The notes beneath the pieces were generated by a model that was given only the letters and a program-made list of their open reading frames with translations, did no database searches and was not told the DNA's origin. 64,000 bases of DNA, from positions 123,801,963-123,865,962 of the forward strand of contig NC_134277.1 of the NCBI RefSeq assembly GCF_949628215.1, in the 5' to 3' direction. This DNA comes from Phalacrocorax aristotelis (Eukaryota; Chordata; Aves; Suliformes; Phalacrocoracidae). Below, piece by piece: positions 1 through 15,372 of this stretch. The position numbers and the translations under genes were made by a program. Positions within the stretch are counted from its first letter, which is position 1. Every line of letters begins with the position of its first letter.

Positions 1-585
1 TCCCAGTTGTCACTATATCCAAAAGTTGAATTTATTCCTATTGCCTTCAGGATATCAAAACATATGAGATATTCAATTTCCTTCTGTGTTACACTGAGCT
101 ATCTTTTATTAGATTAATGACACTGCTGAAAATAAATGGTTTATTGCTTTAACATGCAGTATTAACAATCACATAAGCTATCAAGATGAGTTAATATTTC
201 ACTTAAATATTTTTTAATTACTGACATGAAATGGAACTAAGAATGCCAAGTGTTCTTTACCGTTTGTTCACCTCTACCAAATGGCCAGGGTAGCCCTGCA
301 GGGCATTATATAAGCAACATGGAAAAACCCCTCTTATTTCATACATCAGATGTCAAAAAAGGGGAAAAAATAAAGCGCTGTAACAATCTGGAGACGTTTT
401 AATCACATCAGGTTCTTCAGTTATATCTCATATCTTGATTATGAGAGAACCAACAGCCAAAAGAACAGAAATTAGGAGTTCCCATTATAGATAACATAAC
501 AATGGAATATTTCTGTTTAAACAAGCACTTGCCATAGGATAAATTTAAGCGCACACAGATAATTCTTAGCAATGGCCCAAGATAA

Positions 586-873
586 TCAAGCAGTTTCAAG
601 GACGTAAAACAGGTGTTGATCTGATTCTGCCCTTCCATCTTTTGCATTTTTTGTCATCCATCTCTCAAGGATGGCCGCTTCAAGGCCACCCTCAACACAT
701 CCACAGTACTTTTCTTCCAGCCGAATGTAAAAAACTTCCTGCAGAATTTGAAGTGCACTTCTGTCTTTGCTGCAGCAACTTAAGAAAATAATCAAGCAAT
801 AGACTGTAACTGCCCATGCTCTTTTAAGGAAGATTCCCCATATACCAAGACAAAGTTGTAATAAAATTAACAT
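586..873 (-). other. Unrecognised 95-codon open frame within the PCMTD1 intron
   Basis: The last 60 or so residues have a protein-like mixture (LQILQEVFYIRLEEKYCG, then EGGLEAAILERW), unlike the low-complexity frames around it. On the minus strand it is preceded by a pyrimidine-rich TTGATTATTTTCTTAAG and then TTGCTGCAG, either of which could act as an acceptor. It is not a PCMTD1 exon that I recognise, and I cannot assign a family. It may be chance, an old retroposed fragment or an alternative exon. Confidence 0.2.
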
Positions 874-1206
874 CCATTTAAAAAAAAATTTATAGCAAAG
901 AACTAAGATTAGAGTTTGTTGCTTTTGTATCCATATCCACCAATCTAGTATTTGTGTGATAACAAGATATTATCTAAAAAAAAGAGAACATAGTAGAATA
1001 ACCTACTCTAATAGCAAACACGATTCATCAGTCGGTCCTACCATAACACCCACGCACAGAACCTACCCTTTAATTACTTCATACTCTGAAGATGTACAGG
1101 ATGCTTCTTGGGCTAAGCTTGTCTAACTATTCAGCCTTCATGAATGCAGGATGTTATCTTGATGTCTCTTGAAGATGAAACTTGGGGCAAGTAGACATGA
1201 ATTGTC

Positions 1207-1225
1207 TTTTTTTTTTTTTTTTTTT
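1207..1225. repeat. Poly-T tract (T19)
   Basis: Uninterrupted run of 19 T followed by A5; no adjacent transposon body was recognised. Confidence 0.9.
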
Positions 1226-1732
1226 AAAAAGTGTTATACATACTTGATTCTTCAAAAAGGGACAAGTTTAGTAAGACTGGGGAGAAAAATCAAGTAATTT
1301 GAAGGGAAAACAACTTTCAGCTTCCACAGGCTTGTGTTTAAAGGAAACAGTAAAACATGTTACAAGATGCTTTGAAAGTAAAGCAGTGCTGAGGAACCAT
1401 TTAAACTGGTTTGCCTTTTGCCAAGACAAAAATTAATTAGTTCTTAAAACAAGCAACACTCCAGCTAAATTTTACACCTCTCGAGTACTACATTCATACC
1501 AGGACTTCATTTAACAGTACACTTCTGCCTACCCCTGTATTTACTAACCACACTTACATCTCAGCTTGCTGCTCACCACCCTTATAGAAAGAAAACCCAT
1601 TTCAGAATGAATTTAGTATACTGTTTTCCCATCCACACTCATTTCCTTTAGTCAGTCAACTCAAACCCTCCAAAAAGTCTGAAATCTCATTCAGTACCAT
1701 GAAGCTGCTTCAAGTAATTCCCCTCTAATTGG

Positions 1733-1769
1733 AAATTTATTTAAATTTATTTAAATTTATTTAAATTTA
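1733..1769. repeat. Short tandem repeat, 10-bp unit AAATTTATTT, about 3.7 copies
   Basis: Perfect head-to-tail copies of AAATTTATTT are visible, each unit nearly self-complementary, so the tract is also locally palindromic. Confidence 0.9.
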
Positions 1770-4700
1770 GGGCACAAAGGACTACTCTTGAACTTTAATG
1801 ATGTCTAAGAAAAGGTTGGCAAGTTGTTAACACTTGCCATTTGAACTACAGTGACACTACATTGGAACAAAAGAATTGCAAGACAAATTTCATTAATAAC
1901 TTTTCATGGGAAATAAAATGGGTTTTAATACATATTCCAAAGCAGAGTAGTAAATCCAGTATAACTCATGAAATTAGCTTTATATAAAACTTCCCTTAAA
2001 CCATTCAAATACAACAACCAGACATTGAAATGAATCTGCAAAATGTGTAGACTCTGAAAACATATGATAAAACATTAAACTGTTTTTACTACCGTGATAA
2101 GGAAATACCATTTAATTTTGTCCTACACTAATATACTGCTGTCCTAATTCTAGCTGACTGCTGACCAAATTTTCAGCAAAAGGACCCCTCAAGGATGGGG
2201 AAAGAAGGGAGCAAGGGGTGGCGGCTGTTGGTGGAAATCAGTTTAAAAAAAAAAAATCAGTTCTGGCAGATTGGTTTAGAAGTTTCTTACTCTTTCCACC
2301 AACAAAAAAATGGTCTATCTTTTTGAAACACTGCTACAGCAGGTGAAAAATGAGCATTTCCTGTGGTTGTTTTAAGACAGACTGAAAAGCTATAAATAAT
2401 TTGATCTAGGAAGTTCTGGCTCCTTTGTCCATTTGCATTAAAAGGGGAAGCTCTGAAAGTATTGTTTATGTCAAACATAAGAAATCCATAAATCAATAAT
2501 TTTACTCCAAGCACTCCTAGAACCTGTTTAAACGTTAATGCATTCAGTGAAAGAAGCCTTGAAGAAGCTTTCAGATCATTTAGTCAATTTTTCAGGTTTT
2601 AAACTGACATAAAACTTATCTTCTTTGAAAACCACAAGTGAAGGTCAATGCTCACGTGGCTTTGTGTATTATAATGTGCCACAGAATGTGCAACAGAATA
2701 ATGAAATACTTTCCAATTTCTATGCCTCATTAGCCTTTCTCATTTTACTTGACTGCAAAACTGCTTTAGAGCTAATACCAATCAGATTTAAAGCTACTTA
2801 TATATTGCAGGAAAAGGTTTTCCCATTTGTTTCTCAATAAATACTTCCCATGTTATATCCTGTCAGTGATGCCCATTTAAGATTAAATCACTAAGCTAAG
2901 AAACTTAAAACCTGCATCAGTTAATATGGGAAAACTATTTTTAATAGGAAAAGAATTAACACACTTTAACTAGGACAACAGCAGGGCAGCAAGACAGCAA
3001 GTTCTTCCCCCTTTTTTTTTTTAATATTTTTTCTCCATTGTTCACTCCATCTCATTTAAGCATCTTTTCAAGCTCTCTAAACTAGTCTTTGGTTCATTTA
3101 TAAACACATACTCATGGATTGCTACTGTGTTTTGTTGAAAAATTACATACATTTTAGCTCCTATTAGTATCATTGCTTGTGAGACCTTCTGCATGTACAC
3201 TACAAATGTTAGAACAAACAGAAACAAATAAAAATATGAAATCTTTGAAAACAAAATCTATAATGACAACTTTCAAGTCCCTTGCATCCAATTACAATAG
3301 CAATTTTAATAAGCATTAGGGTAATAGCCAGAAGTGATGCTGGCAAAATTTCTCTTCAGTAATTTTGTCCTGAATGTTTTTTTCAGCTTCCAGGCAATGC
3401 TGTAGGACAGTGAGTGAGAAACCTGTATTTCTAATTTGCTTGTACTTGTCACCTCCATTTTTTAATTGTCTTGGTTCTTCCGTTATATGATCTAAGCTAT
3501 CTTGTTTATAATTTCTGATTCCCATCTCATCAGTTTCATTGAAGTAGACCAAAACACATTACTCTATTTCTGAAGAAAAATTCAAACATTTGTTCTTAAA
3601 AATACTTATGACTAGCCTCACTCTCCCTTTTACACCGGTTTACAAAATTTAAACTTTATTATGTACTATTTCTAAACTTTGGTGGCAAAATGAAGAATTA
3701 TACTGAAGGAATACTTGTTATCAATTCTACAGTGGATTTTAAAAAAAGTGGACAGGAATAGGGAGATGAGAAAAAAAATCTCTCAATTCAGTTTAATGTC
3801 AGCGCCCTATTACATCCATGGATACAAGTCTGGAAAACAACCTATCTGTTTATAAGATCAGAGGAGTGTTTGCCTTTTTTTTAACTAAGCAGAAAAACGG
3901 TTTTATAGGTTGAAATTGTATTTTACACTGCAGGTGTTTGTTAAGCAACAGATTTTACAGGATCCATGCGCTGACAATTGTCATCCCTTACTTTAATACA
4001 ACAAATGTTCCAAATACAATCAAACTTGTAGCGATGAGAGATTTCCAAAGAAAGGCAGTGTCCACCATGGGATTTATTTACTTCTTTCTAAAAGGTATTT
4101 TACGTGTGGTTCTGAGAGGGAAAGAATATGTATTTCTGCAACTATCAACTACTTGAAAAATGCAGGTTTACTTCCTTACTAGGTAAAAATAGACATAGTT
4201 GTCATTTTGGAGCCTTCTGGGTTTCCAAGGTGATTAGAAACAGTACTTCTCTTTAATATCTCTAAATGAAAATGGGATATTCCAAAAGCCTACTTTCCTT
4301 TCCTTTTTGTTTAAGATAGCCTCTGGCATCAAAGAATCCCACTGGAATTCTTGTAGTCCCTGTGTTGTTCTGGTTAGACTAAAACTCAACAAGAACTCAT
4401 TCACCACTAGAAAAGCTCAAAACATTGTTTATGCTGTCTGAAACTAAGACTAAGTTATTAGTAAAATTTAAACTGAGAAAGCCACCAGTGCGTTTTGGAG
4501 ACAGTTTGCTTTTCCTGCAGAAAAATTTCCTCCAGATTTTTACTGAAATCATTAACCAGCTGTACAGGCAGGCAGGAGCTTTATTTCCTTTGTGTGTATA
4601 CAAGGAACCTTATGTTTCAAATGTGCTTTAATGGTAAGAATGTAAGCCTTCAGAGTCCTAGCAGGAACCCTGAATTTCAATGAACACAAACGAATATTCT

Positions 4701-7700
4701 ATTGGAAGATTAAGTTTACTGTTTTTCAATGCCAGCAAAATCTACTACAGGACTTCAGGAAGACGTTTCACCCATAACAGTTATCCCAGAAGTAGTACTA
4801 GGGTTCTTGTCACTTACCATTGAAGTAGTTTCTTTTGATCCTGAGAAGGGTTGGTGATTTTCTTTCACAGCAGGGACTTCACCAGCTTACCCAGGTTTGG
4901 TTTTTGATAGGGTGCTAGAAGATGGGCAACCTAGCCTTGCCCTGTGGCTCTCCCTCCGAGCTGGATATTCTAGGTCTAGAAGTTGACTGGGAGCAGAAAA
5001 GACAACACATTCCCCTTCAATAAACAGGTGAAGCGGGGCCTAATACTTGCACATATGTGTTTTAGATAAGAGTCTTCTTAAGGAATGATTCTTTTCCCCT
5101 TAATTGGCATGCATTTCCTGAAGATTTTAAGAACAACAGAGAGCCTTATGCATATTTCTGACTCAGAGAACTTTCTTTAGTCTATACCTAAAATCCTTGC
5201 ACCTCAGCCATGATGACACTTTTCAGATGCTTTCAGACGGCACTCCTTTTCAAACTGGCAAACGTATATTGTCAAGTAAAATCAAGACAGCATTTTACCT
5301 CTCAGAATTAACAACTCCACCTCCATTTAGAGAAAAACTATTTTTATAGATTGGTGGGATATGGATACAGATACAAGTGATTACTCCAATTATTTGTCTT
5401 TCTGAAGCAGGTACCTGAAAAGCTTTTCCTCCGATGAAGAGTTCAAGAGGCCAAAACCAAGAGAAGCCCAGCTACCAGAGGTAGACAACCCTCCCTTTAG
5501 GCAGGGAGTGTGTCTCAAATCCTTCTGGACTTGCTATTTTTACATTGCTTCCAGTCGTTGGTCAAGCACCTACCCCAATCACAGAAAAGTAAATTTTTAA
5601 TTACATTTCAACAACGTTCTTATCAGGAATCAAGGAAAAAAATTATAACACAAAACACTGAATCATTCCCCCATAGAAATGGCACCAAAGCAATATTCCA
5701 TCTTGCTTTAGCAGGCAAAACCCTACCTAAATCATGATGACCCAGCTCCACGCAGAAGTCAGATGCAAAGACAACGGCCTATTGCTCCAAGTGAAGGAAC
5801 ACCACAAAGTTACAAAGTATTTATTTAAGATCTAGGTTGAAGCTCTCCAAGTACCTACCCATAAGATTAAAACCCTGCTTTTTGTTTCAAAAGTAGATCA
5901 CTTGAAATATTGAGACCAGACGAAAGAACATTATACACTAAAGAAAGAACGCGGGAAGTGGCAATGCAAAGTTTTACAGAATTCCCCATCCGCGTAACTC
6001 TGTTACAGCCAGGAAAAATGGATCGTGGTCTCTGTGCTCCTTCTGTCCCCCGTGTGCCTTGTCAGAGGTTGCTGTCAATTGTAAGGTGTTTTCCCCATCA
6101 CAGGCACACATCCACTCAGACAATTAGCCTCATTCATACCAGTCTGCCACATAAAATCTATTTCCAAACAGTAAGGACGCCTGCTAGGTATACACCAGTG
6201 TTCAACAGCAGACAGACACCGCACACCTTTTTTTTAAGCAGTCTTTCATCCAAATACTAAGCTGACCAAATCAGTAGTTAAGTTCAGATGCCACAGTCTG
6301 CACAATTTTGGGTAAGTATCTTTCACTTATAAATGAAGATGCAGGAAGAAGTTACTGAAACAAGAATCAAAACCAGACTTACTGACCCAGAGCACATTAG
6401 TTTGAAAGGCAGATTAAAATTCAAGACATGCTGTATAAATTACTTTATATTTGAAAAAAGAATATAGGAGGACCCCATCACAGAAAAACCCACACACCAT
6501 CTTCATTAACTACATTAAAACCCACATTATTTACAAAGAAAGCAGTTAATCAGAATCAGCTACACAGACAAGTTACAAATCCCACCATAAAACACAAAAT
6601 CTAACCAGTCAATCAGTACCATGTCAGCTGCAGTGCAGCTATTACCAAGTAGATTTCTATCAAAGAGCACGTTCATAGAAGTATAATTTTTGTTAGGTTG
6701 GTAAGGAGGATGTTTCTGTAGCCATTGCTTACTATTTTACTGTTGTGAGGAAAAGGTGGACTGTTACACAGCATATGCCAAGATACAACACACAAATTAG
6801 TGATAAAGTTTAGATCATGTTCACCAACTTGCTGACTTCTTTCCCTCATTGGAGTAACACCATATAACTAAAGATCAATCTAACTATCATTTCAAATAGC
6901 ACAGAGCATTTATAACACTGTCCCCAGAGCTGATCTTTGTTGAATTAGGGGAAAATACACCTCTTCGCCTTTAAGAATATTTAGATCATTTACTACATGA
7001 TCACTTATTCCCTTCAAACACAATATACATACAACATTGACACTCACTTATGCTAAGTTTAGCAACTTTGGGGTTTTTCTTCCAGTTCTTGCATGTTTTA
7101 AAGTGTAAACCCCAGTGTTCTGATGTTCATTTACATATATATCCTAATCAGATTGTGCTTAAATAACAACATTTCCTTGCTACCCCTTCACTCAATTTCT
7201 CTTAATTTCTGCACGTAAATGTATCACCACATTGGAAAGACATTTCAAACAAAACCAGCTTTTTGTATGTCTGAGTACACACACCTACAAAAAGGCAGGA
7301 ATACAGGATGCACAGGAATTGATTAGCTGGCAGGTAGATCTAACTTAATAGAGCCACTAGTGCAATATTAGCAATGATCACAAGTGACCACATTTCACAC
7401 ACATTTTTGTAAAACAGATTATATAAAGTGCACCATAAAGTTCTAGACTGAATCAATTTTTATTTTTTCTGGCTTCTGTATGTATTAACCTCAGATAACA
7501 TAAATTAAGACAGTAGTAATGAAACATACGCATTTCCTCTTACATAATTTTATTTATTCTAATGGGGGAACATAGTACTAAAATAATCTTGTCAATACCA
7601 TAAGTACAGAATTGAATTCAGATCTAGGTAACACTAGGATGATACTTTAAACTTAACTTTATACTCTAATGAAGACCCTTCTATTACTTAGGAGCAGAAG

Positions 7701-8377
7701 GAGGAAGGCCTGTGGTCAGACCAGAGCTCCAGAAGTTTGGTGTATGGAAAAAAGTGGATTGAGCTCCAGCCAACATAACCAAGAGCATGGCAGTTCGTAA
7801 GACACATTACAACAGAGGTAAAGGGATTGAATTTTCTCTGCTGCCCATCGGGGAAAAGAAGAGGCATAGGATGTGCACTTCTTGGGCTACTCCTACAATT
7901 CAAAAGCTTTTTTGCATTTCCAGAAGCTACCTTATAATCACTGTTGGAGAACATATTGCCTGTAAGGAAAGTAGTCTTCACAGAGAATAGTCCTAGCTAG
8001 AATGTTGTTTCCCTTTCACAGAGGCAGAGAGGTCCAAGATCCAGATTCTTATTGGCCAAATTAAAACTAACAATATAAAAATTGTTGAGTAGGTAGAACC
8101 AATAACGTTCAAAGCACTGTAACCAAGAAGTATACCAGTAAAAATGAGTGGTGTACAAGCACATATAAATACTCCTAAATCCATCTCTTCAGTTAATAAA
8201 CATGAAGACAACCAGATAAACATACTCATGTCTAGATCAACAGTGGTACATTAGAAAAAAGTTAATACTGTAGAGAAAGATGATGCCCAGTTATATAATA
8301 AAAACTGACTTAATGGATACAAATTACTCTATACATGCAGACAAAGACACCTGCATATCATGTAATTCTTTAAGTAC

Positions 8378-8420
8378 ATATGTATATATGCACATACATA
8401 CGTGTGCATGTATACACGCA
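8378..8420. repeat. Degenerate alternating purine-pyrimidine tract (TA/TG/CA)
   Basis: Mixed ATGTATATATGCACATACATACGT-type sequence, shown here only in part, forms a degenerate dinucleotide microsatellite with some potential for Z-DNA. Confidence 0.6.
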
Positions 8421-8658
8421 GCCAAAATGCAGGGAAATCAACTTTGGTAAGCATTACACAGCAGCAATATTCCCAGACTTCTAAGGCGTGGTTTCTTAAG
8501 GTTTAACTTACCTCATGAACTAGTGTCACGAAATTGAAGTTTTATGTTTCGATTGTGTGATGCCATTCTTCTCCCCTCCCTAAACTCGTAAGCAATGACG
8601 CACTTATTTTAAAAGCAAAAATGTTGCTGCAAAGTGAACTAGACAAATGAGATACTTA

Positions 8659-8919
<261 letters not shown>

Positions 8920-9581
8920 TTATTTTTTGCATCTGCATTAACAATACTTAAAAAGGTAGTAAAAGGCAAAAGGATCAATGAAAGAACAGGGACAGAACTG
9001 TGGCAAAACAATTCTATAGAATTAATTTTCTTCATAAGCATGCAGAAAAAAATTTGATCTGACTACACTTGTCAGTCTGAGCAACTTATTTTTCAATGCA
9101 GTATTTAGTTGGAATACAAAAATTTCAAATTATTATTTAGGCTGTATTTTGGTACTTCAATTCTGAAATTTTTTTTACAGCAAGATTTTCAGCTTTTGAC
9201 AATTCAGAGACAGGGTATTATATCCCTTAGCCACATCTGCTCTTCTATTTTACAGGTTCAAAAATCAGAAGTCTGCTCCTGATTTCCTTATATAATAATT
9301 AATTTCCATCTAGAACACTGAAATTGACCACATTACGTTCACTCATCACAATCCCATCACAGTTGCAGCACTGCTTTCCTGCAATCAAACCCAAGCAGGT
9401 TTCCAAGTCAATTTGTGTGCCAAAAGTTAATAGTATTTTTCAGGAAGAAAAATCCCAAGACAGTTATGAGGATTATCCACATCAGGAAGGAATCCGAATC
9501 AGATAGTCACATTTGCTGTGGGGATTCTATATTTAACATGCACTCATAGCCCAGGGGCTTTAGTCACTGGAGCATAGAATT

Positions 9582-9615
9582 GGAAAAGGGAAAGGGAAGG
9601 GAAAGAAGGGAAAGT
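9582..9615. repeat. Purine tract of GGGAAA-like units
   Basis: Imperfect repeats of AAAGGG and AAGGG on the plus strand; the PCMTD1 transcript would be pyrimidine-rich here. Confidence 0.8.
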
Positions 9616-12600
9616 AAACATCAATAAGATTAGACAAAATTTATATTTATATCCTCTACTGCATTCTAAATATTTCCTAAATATTTAGCTTAAAGATGTT
9701 ACTGCAATGAAACAGAATTCAATTTGTCTTTTCTAGGACACCAATCAACAAAAACAGACCTAGGGTTACTGAGAAAGGTTTCATTTTACTGCAAGAAAAA
9801 AATGCCACTAAGCTGATTAATAACTGCAGTTCTTAACGTAGTTTAGAACATTTGCTACTAGAGGTGAGATAAAACCAATCCAATAGTTTGCCATAGGCAG
9901 TGCTCTTAAGACCTCTCTGATGGCAGGTAAGAGGTAGGTGGTTCAGCTGAGGGATGTTCTTAAAACTTGTGAAGACACATACCTCCTGTTGACACTCAAA
10001 TCTACTGTAAGTTTAGGTTATTATCTATTACATTAAGAGAAGCATTAGCATAGGCAATCCTTTCCTAGGTGTTTAAATAATTAATGTTCCCTCACACAGT
10101 AATAGGCTATGATGTTGCTAACCAGTGTACAGTTCTACAGCATGCAGCAGCATCCAAGGTATGCCGTCTTTAATTAAAAATTAATCACCATTCCTTTAAC
10201 CTCTTAACGTAAAAATGTGTCAACTTCATCTGTCCCAAAATTCACATATACAGTCCTTTCAATACTCGATTTTGAAAAACAGAGAACTAAAGCACCTGTG
10301 TCAGTTGCTCCAACAGCTTGAAATTAAATCTACAAATGCAAGACACCACCGCATCATGATAAATCACAGTATTCATAATTCGAACAGAATTACAAGAAAC
10401 ATGTCCTCTTCTTTCATCAGGAAAGTCACAGCTGTAGATTTAAGCAAAGAGTCAGCCATTCTAAAAACATTACACCAACTTCTTTATTACTCTCCAAAGT
10501 CAACTGGCTCTTTCACCATGATGAGCTAGCAATTCCACCATCTAGTCTAAACTATGTTTATATTTTAATGGTATCAACAACAGTTAATCTAATCTCTATG
10601 GAGTGGTGGGTTGTATTTTTTTTTCAGTATGTTGCTATACTTGCAAGTGTTTACCAGTTTAAAATTATTTGCTAATTTAATCTAGTCATTTTGACACTGC
10701 TGATGAAGCAGAAATACTACTCGCTACACTGTCAAATTGAAAGATCTTCAACTACTGTCAAAACCCACATGGTTCTCTGTCACTATTTGCAGTGCACACT
10801 GAAATTGGGTTAAGAAAATATGAGCTTTTAAAAATATATATGGTTGATTTGTCAGCAAATTACTTCTGTTTATTTTTCTTTGTTAAAGCAGCTGTTCCCT
10901 GGTTTAAAACAAACACTAAAATAAAGAATAATGATTATACGTAACTAATAATTTCATCAAAGGGAGTAGAGTAAGAAAATAAAGGCACACAAATTGTATT
11001 TATACCTTCCATGCCTTAACCTAGCACTCAAACCACACTACAACACTAAGCAGACTTTGGAGACTGGGTACAGCACTACAGAAACACAGCAAGTCCTCTT
11101 CTGTGAGTAGCCAAACCACTGCTGCTCCAGGCTCCTCAGCCCTGCTAGAGAACTATCAGCACCTGAGCTGGCTCTGTGGGAATATCTGCAGTGTAACCAT
11201 GCTCCTCGGGGTCTGTCAGACAATCTCACCCTCTGAAGATGACAAGTCTTTTCCTGTTCAATTTCTTCAACTCTGCATATAATATTCTAAGGGATAGGAA
11301 TTCTGCTTGATAGGGAGAGGTCAAACCCAGGAGCACCCAGCAGCCAAACAAACAGCCACTCAAAATAGGTTAGAGAAATACACAGATGCAAGGGCAATAT
11401 ACATAAGCAACAATTTCCTTTTTAAACATCATAAGAAAGAATAATGAAATAACAAAGCTTTCCACAAGGCAGAGAAATAAATACCATTACTCACTACCCT
11501 AAGCAAACGTTTCAGAGAAAAAAATACAGCAATATTACTAATTGTTTTAATATTGAAATAGAATGCTGAACCTAAAATATTACTAATTAAAAATATCTAC
11601 TCTCAAACAGAAACACTCTTGAAAAGGGCACAGTAATAGAGTAGGTATCTTTTTTTTTATTTTATTTTGACCTGTGAATGAACATAATTCCTGTTTCCAC
11701 AAGAGAACAGTAGAATATGTGGAATTTATTGGTATTAACTGGAACAAAAGACACTGCTGGAGATGTCAACAAGTGATGTTTGTTATGTACTATTAGGGAT
11801 AATTTTTACTCTTTAATAAATACAAACAGATGACAGAAAGTAACTAAACTAATTGAAAATTAGCAAACCAACTCTTCACACCTCAGTTGTGTACATAAAT
11901 ATATATATACAGAATCTGTATATTACCTGTCAGCAAGGTTTCTGCAACCAAGGAAATATGAAAACTCCATGTAATACAGTCAATAACATTAGATGTCTGA
12001 AAACTATTTTATCTATTATATCCATAAAAACTAAATACTAAAATAAATGAAGTTATTTCATGTAACGAAATTTGTTTGTAAAAAAAATATTTGTTGGTAC
12101 ACATGCTCTATATTCTAAATAGGGGGGGGGAAGAATTAAAGCATTTTTCTTTCTCAGGTAGGTTTTGAAATTTGAATGTAGACAGCAATATTTAATTCCA
12201 TCTTCTTTCCATACAGGAAATGTATTTGAAAACAGAAGAAGAAACACAGTGATGATCTGTTAGAATAGTTTTAAAAACCTACAGACATGCAGTGCTTAAA
12301 GTTTTATCAGTCTACATTCCAAAACATTCTCACTAATAAAATGATTAAATAAATGTATTTTAAAATTATCGTTTGCATGCTGATATTTAATTCTTTAATT
12401 AAGTTTCTTCAAGAGTCATTAGTCTTTGCAGTTCAGATTTTTCCTTCCATAAACTGAAGATCAGAACAGTAACCCAGAGTAAGGGTATAAACATGATGCT
12501 AACGCAGACTAAAATGTTAGTTCTCAATGCCTTTTCCTTTTAAGCAACACAGGGACTGTTTCCTTTCAAATTACAATTTTAGACTACAGAAAGGCAAGCA

Positions 12601-12801
12601 GGAACAATTGCCTCTTCCAAAACACTCCATGAAATGCCACTGAACAGCAGTGTCAGTGAACAGCTTGGAGATCACATACACATTATTTTAACAACACATC
12701 TCAAAACACCCAGACTTAAGTATAGTACTGTCATTTTTAAAGAAGTGAAAGTAAAGTTTTACAGGGCTTGTATAATCTTCTAAAAATATGCAGAAACATT
12801 A

Positions 12802-13161
<360 letters not shown>

Positions 13162-14228
13162 CTTGCAAAATACATTAGGAGGAGAGTTTTCCCAAAAGTG
13201 TAAGTATGTAATGGATTCTCCGTTCTTCTTTCAGAAGCACATCACAAACAAACCCTGGAAAATAGATATGTTTACACAACTTGAGTTTCAAAATAGAAAC
13301 AAATCAACAGCTATTAGGGAGTGATGAAATACTGTTAATATTGGATCATTTTGTGATGTGGAACTATTAAGAGTCAGGACAGCTAGCACTTGATCAAAAT
13401 TCTGCCCTTCAAGATTTTAACTCAATCCAATGTTTCCCAGCTTAGCTTTAATAGGTCAACATGGGCTGTCTACATTAGCAAGCAATGCAGCATAAGGGTT
13501 TACATGGGCACTGAAAATAGCGCTAAGGACGTGTCACCCATATTACATGTATCTGGGGGAGACAGCAACTGCTCTAGTCCCATCCTGAGAAATAATGTTC
13601 AACAGCAGTTGGAGCATATAACAACCTAGTTATGTTTGAAAGGAACCAGGTTCACATGCTCTGAATCACCTGCAGTGGGAGACAAAGCCAGGAGAGTGGT
13701 GATGTCCAGGAAATGCTTCTCAGACGTTCACTTTTGAGCTGAACCAGAATATTAGTGCAGACACAACCACACAGTGCTCTGTTCTGGATTCAGCACAGGA
13801 AACCCTTGAGTATCAGAGTTCCTCCTAATGCCTGCCATATTCACTAGAGGAATATGAATTCCTTAAGTACCTAGAAGTTTTCAACAGCTTGATGGCGCTT
13901 AAGGGACAAGCAAGTTTCATGAATTCTGCCCTGCATATTCACTGCAAAATAATTCATTCAGATCTGTATTTTGTCTGCAGTTATTACATTATTAATCACT
14001 AAACCCATAAAATCCATGTTAACGTTTTTAATGCATGAACTACCAGCAAAACAGCAACAGAAGACTGAAAGAAAGGAAAACCAAAAGGTTTAATCTACCA
14101 CTTCTAGATGAAGAGAGTACCCATAATGAGCTAGTTACTAACATTAATTACAAAAAAGTCAGCTCAGGTAGCCAAAAGAAATAAAAAGACCATCATGAAC
14201 CTTGTTGCATGTTCTAGGTACCCTAGTT

Positions 14229-14312
14229 CAGGAAAAAAAAAAAAACAAGCAAAAAACAACCAAAAAAAAACCCAAAACAAAAACCAAATAACAAAACCAA
14301 ACACTCACCCCC
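14229..14312. repeat. A-rich low-complexity block
   Basis: A13 followed by AAAC/AAACC-type units running into CACTCACCC. A similar block occurs at 24148-24202. It may be a decayed poly-A tract or a simple-sequence expansion. Confidence 0.8.
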
Positions 14313-14549
14313 GACTCTGTAATTGCATTGCTGAGTATCACCTTTTCAGAAGTTCCAACTGCCTCTTCAAACAACCATATTTCACTGAGCATTCTTTTTA
14401 AAATTATGAATGTAATCTTTTATCTAAGAATACTCCAACACAATTCAACAAATTCCTGTTTGTACATGCCTATTTGTGCAAATTCATGAGTCAGGAACCA
14501 GCTTCATTCTGGTAATGTAAATGACCCTGGGCATCTGGATTGTGTTTGT

Positions 14550-14571
14550 GAATTCCTAAGTTTAGGAATTC
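14550..14571. repeat. Perfect inverted repeat, 10-bp arms, 2-nt spacer
   Basis: GAATTCCTAA, spacer GT, TTAGGAATTC. Could extrude as a short cruciform; no associated element is seen. Confidence 0.9.
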
Positions 14572-15361
14572 AGTTTAGGAAACGTTAAATGAAGAGCCTT
14601 CTTAGAACACTAATAAATCCTTTTCCACATTTAACAGGTCTCTATCAAAACAGTACTAATAAACCTTTCCATAAAACCAAATGGAAACTTCCAGAAACTT
14701 CAAGCAACTTCAAATTTGATAGTTCCCTCCCCGCCACTGCAACATTAAACAAAGAATTCTGGAGTTTGAACTATTTTCCTGAATGATTAAACTGTAAACA
14801 GCTATGCTTCTGAAGTAAAGCACTGAGACATCCTTGAGAATGCAAAAACCATGCTCACGGGCTGGACTGTCATCCAGTGAGTAGATTCAATTTTCTGAAC
14901 ACCAAGCCCAGAATCAAAGGAGTATAAAAACTATTAAAATCAGTTCTGAGCAGAAAGGGTACACATAAAGATTCAGATAATCCTAAATAAAGGAAAACTA
15001 CAACTAAACTTTGAAATCTGTTTTGTCCTACTTTCTTCTTGCTCAAAAAAAAAAGTGTCTGCAGTATCCAACACCAAAGTTACACAATTCTTATCCCTCC
15101 CCTCTCTATATGGCCATCACAAAACAACCTTCCAAAGGAAACCTAATTTCTATTTGCAATTCTGACTGGCAGAATTGTTTCCTTATCCTTGCCTTACATT
15201 AATTTACATGAAACACCAAGTCACTAATACAAGTGAATAACCATATAGAACCAGAGCTAAGATATACAGCTAGGTTTAAAATTTCAAGGATACAAGCTCA
15301 AATTACCAGATCATACAGTCACAATGCTTCTCCTTAACTATGAACATACTTAAAAAAAGAA

Positions 15362-15372
15362 GGGGGGGGGGG
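15362..15372. repeat. Poly-G run (G11)
   Basis: Uninterrupted G run preceded by AAAAAAAGAA. Confidence 0.9.

Noticed and set aside
4397..4683. Overlapping ORFs of 62-68 codons on both strands
   Set aside because: Short, mutually overlapping and without protein-like composition or splice support.
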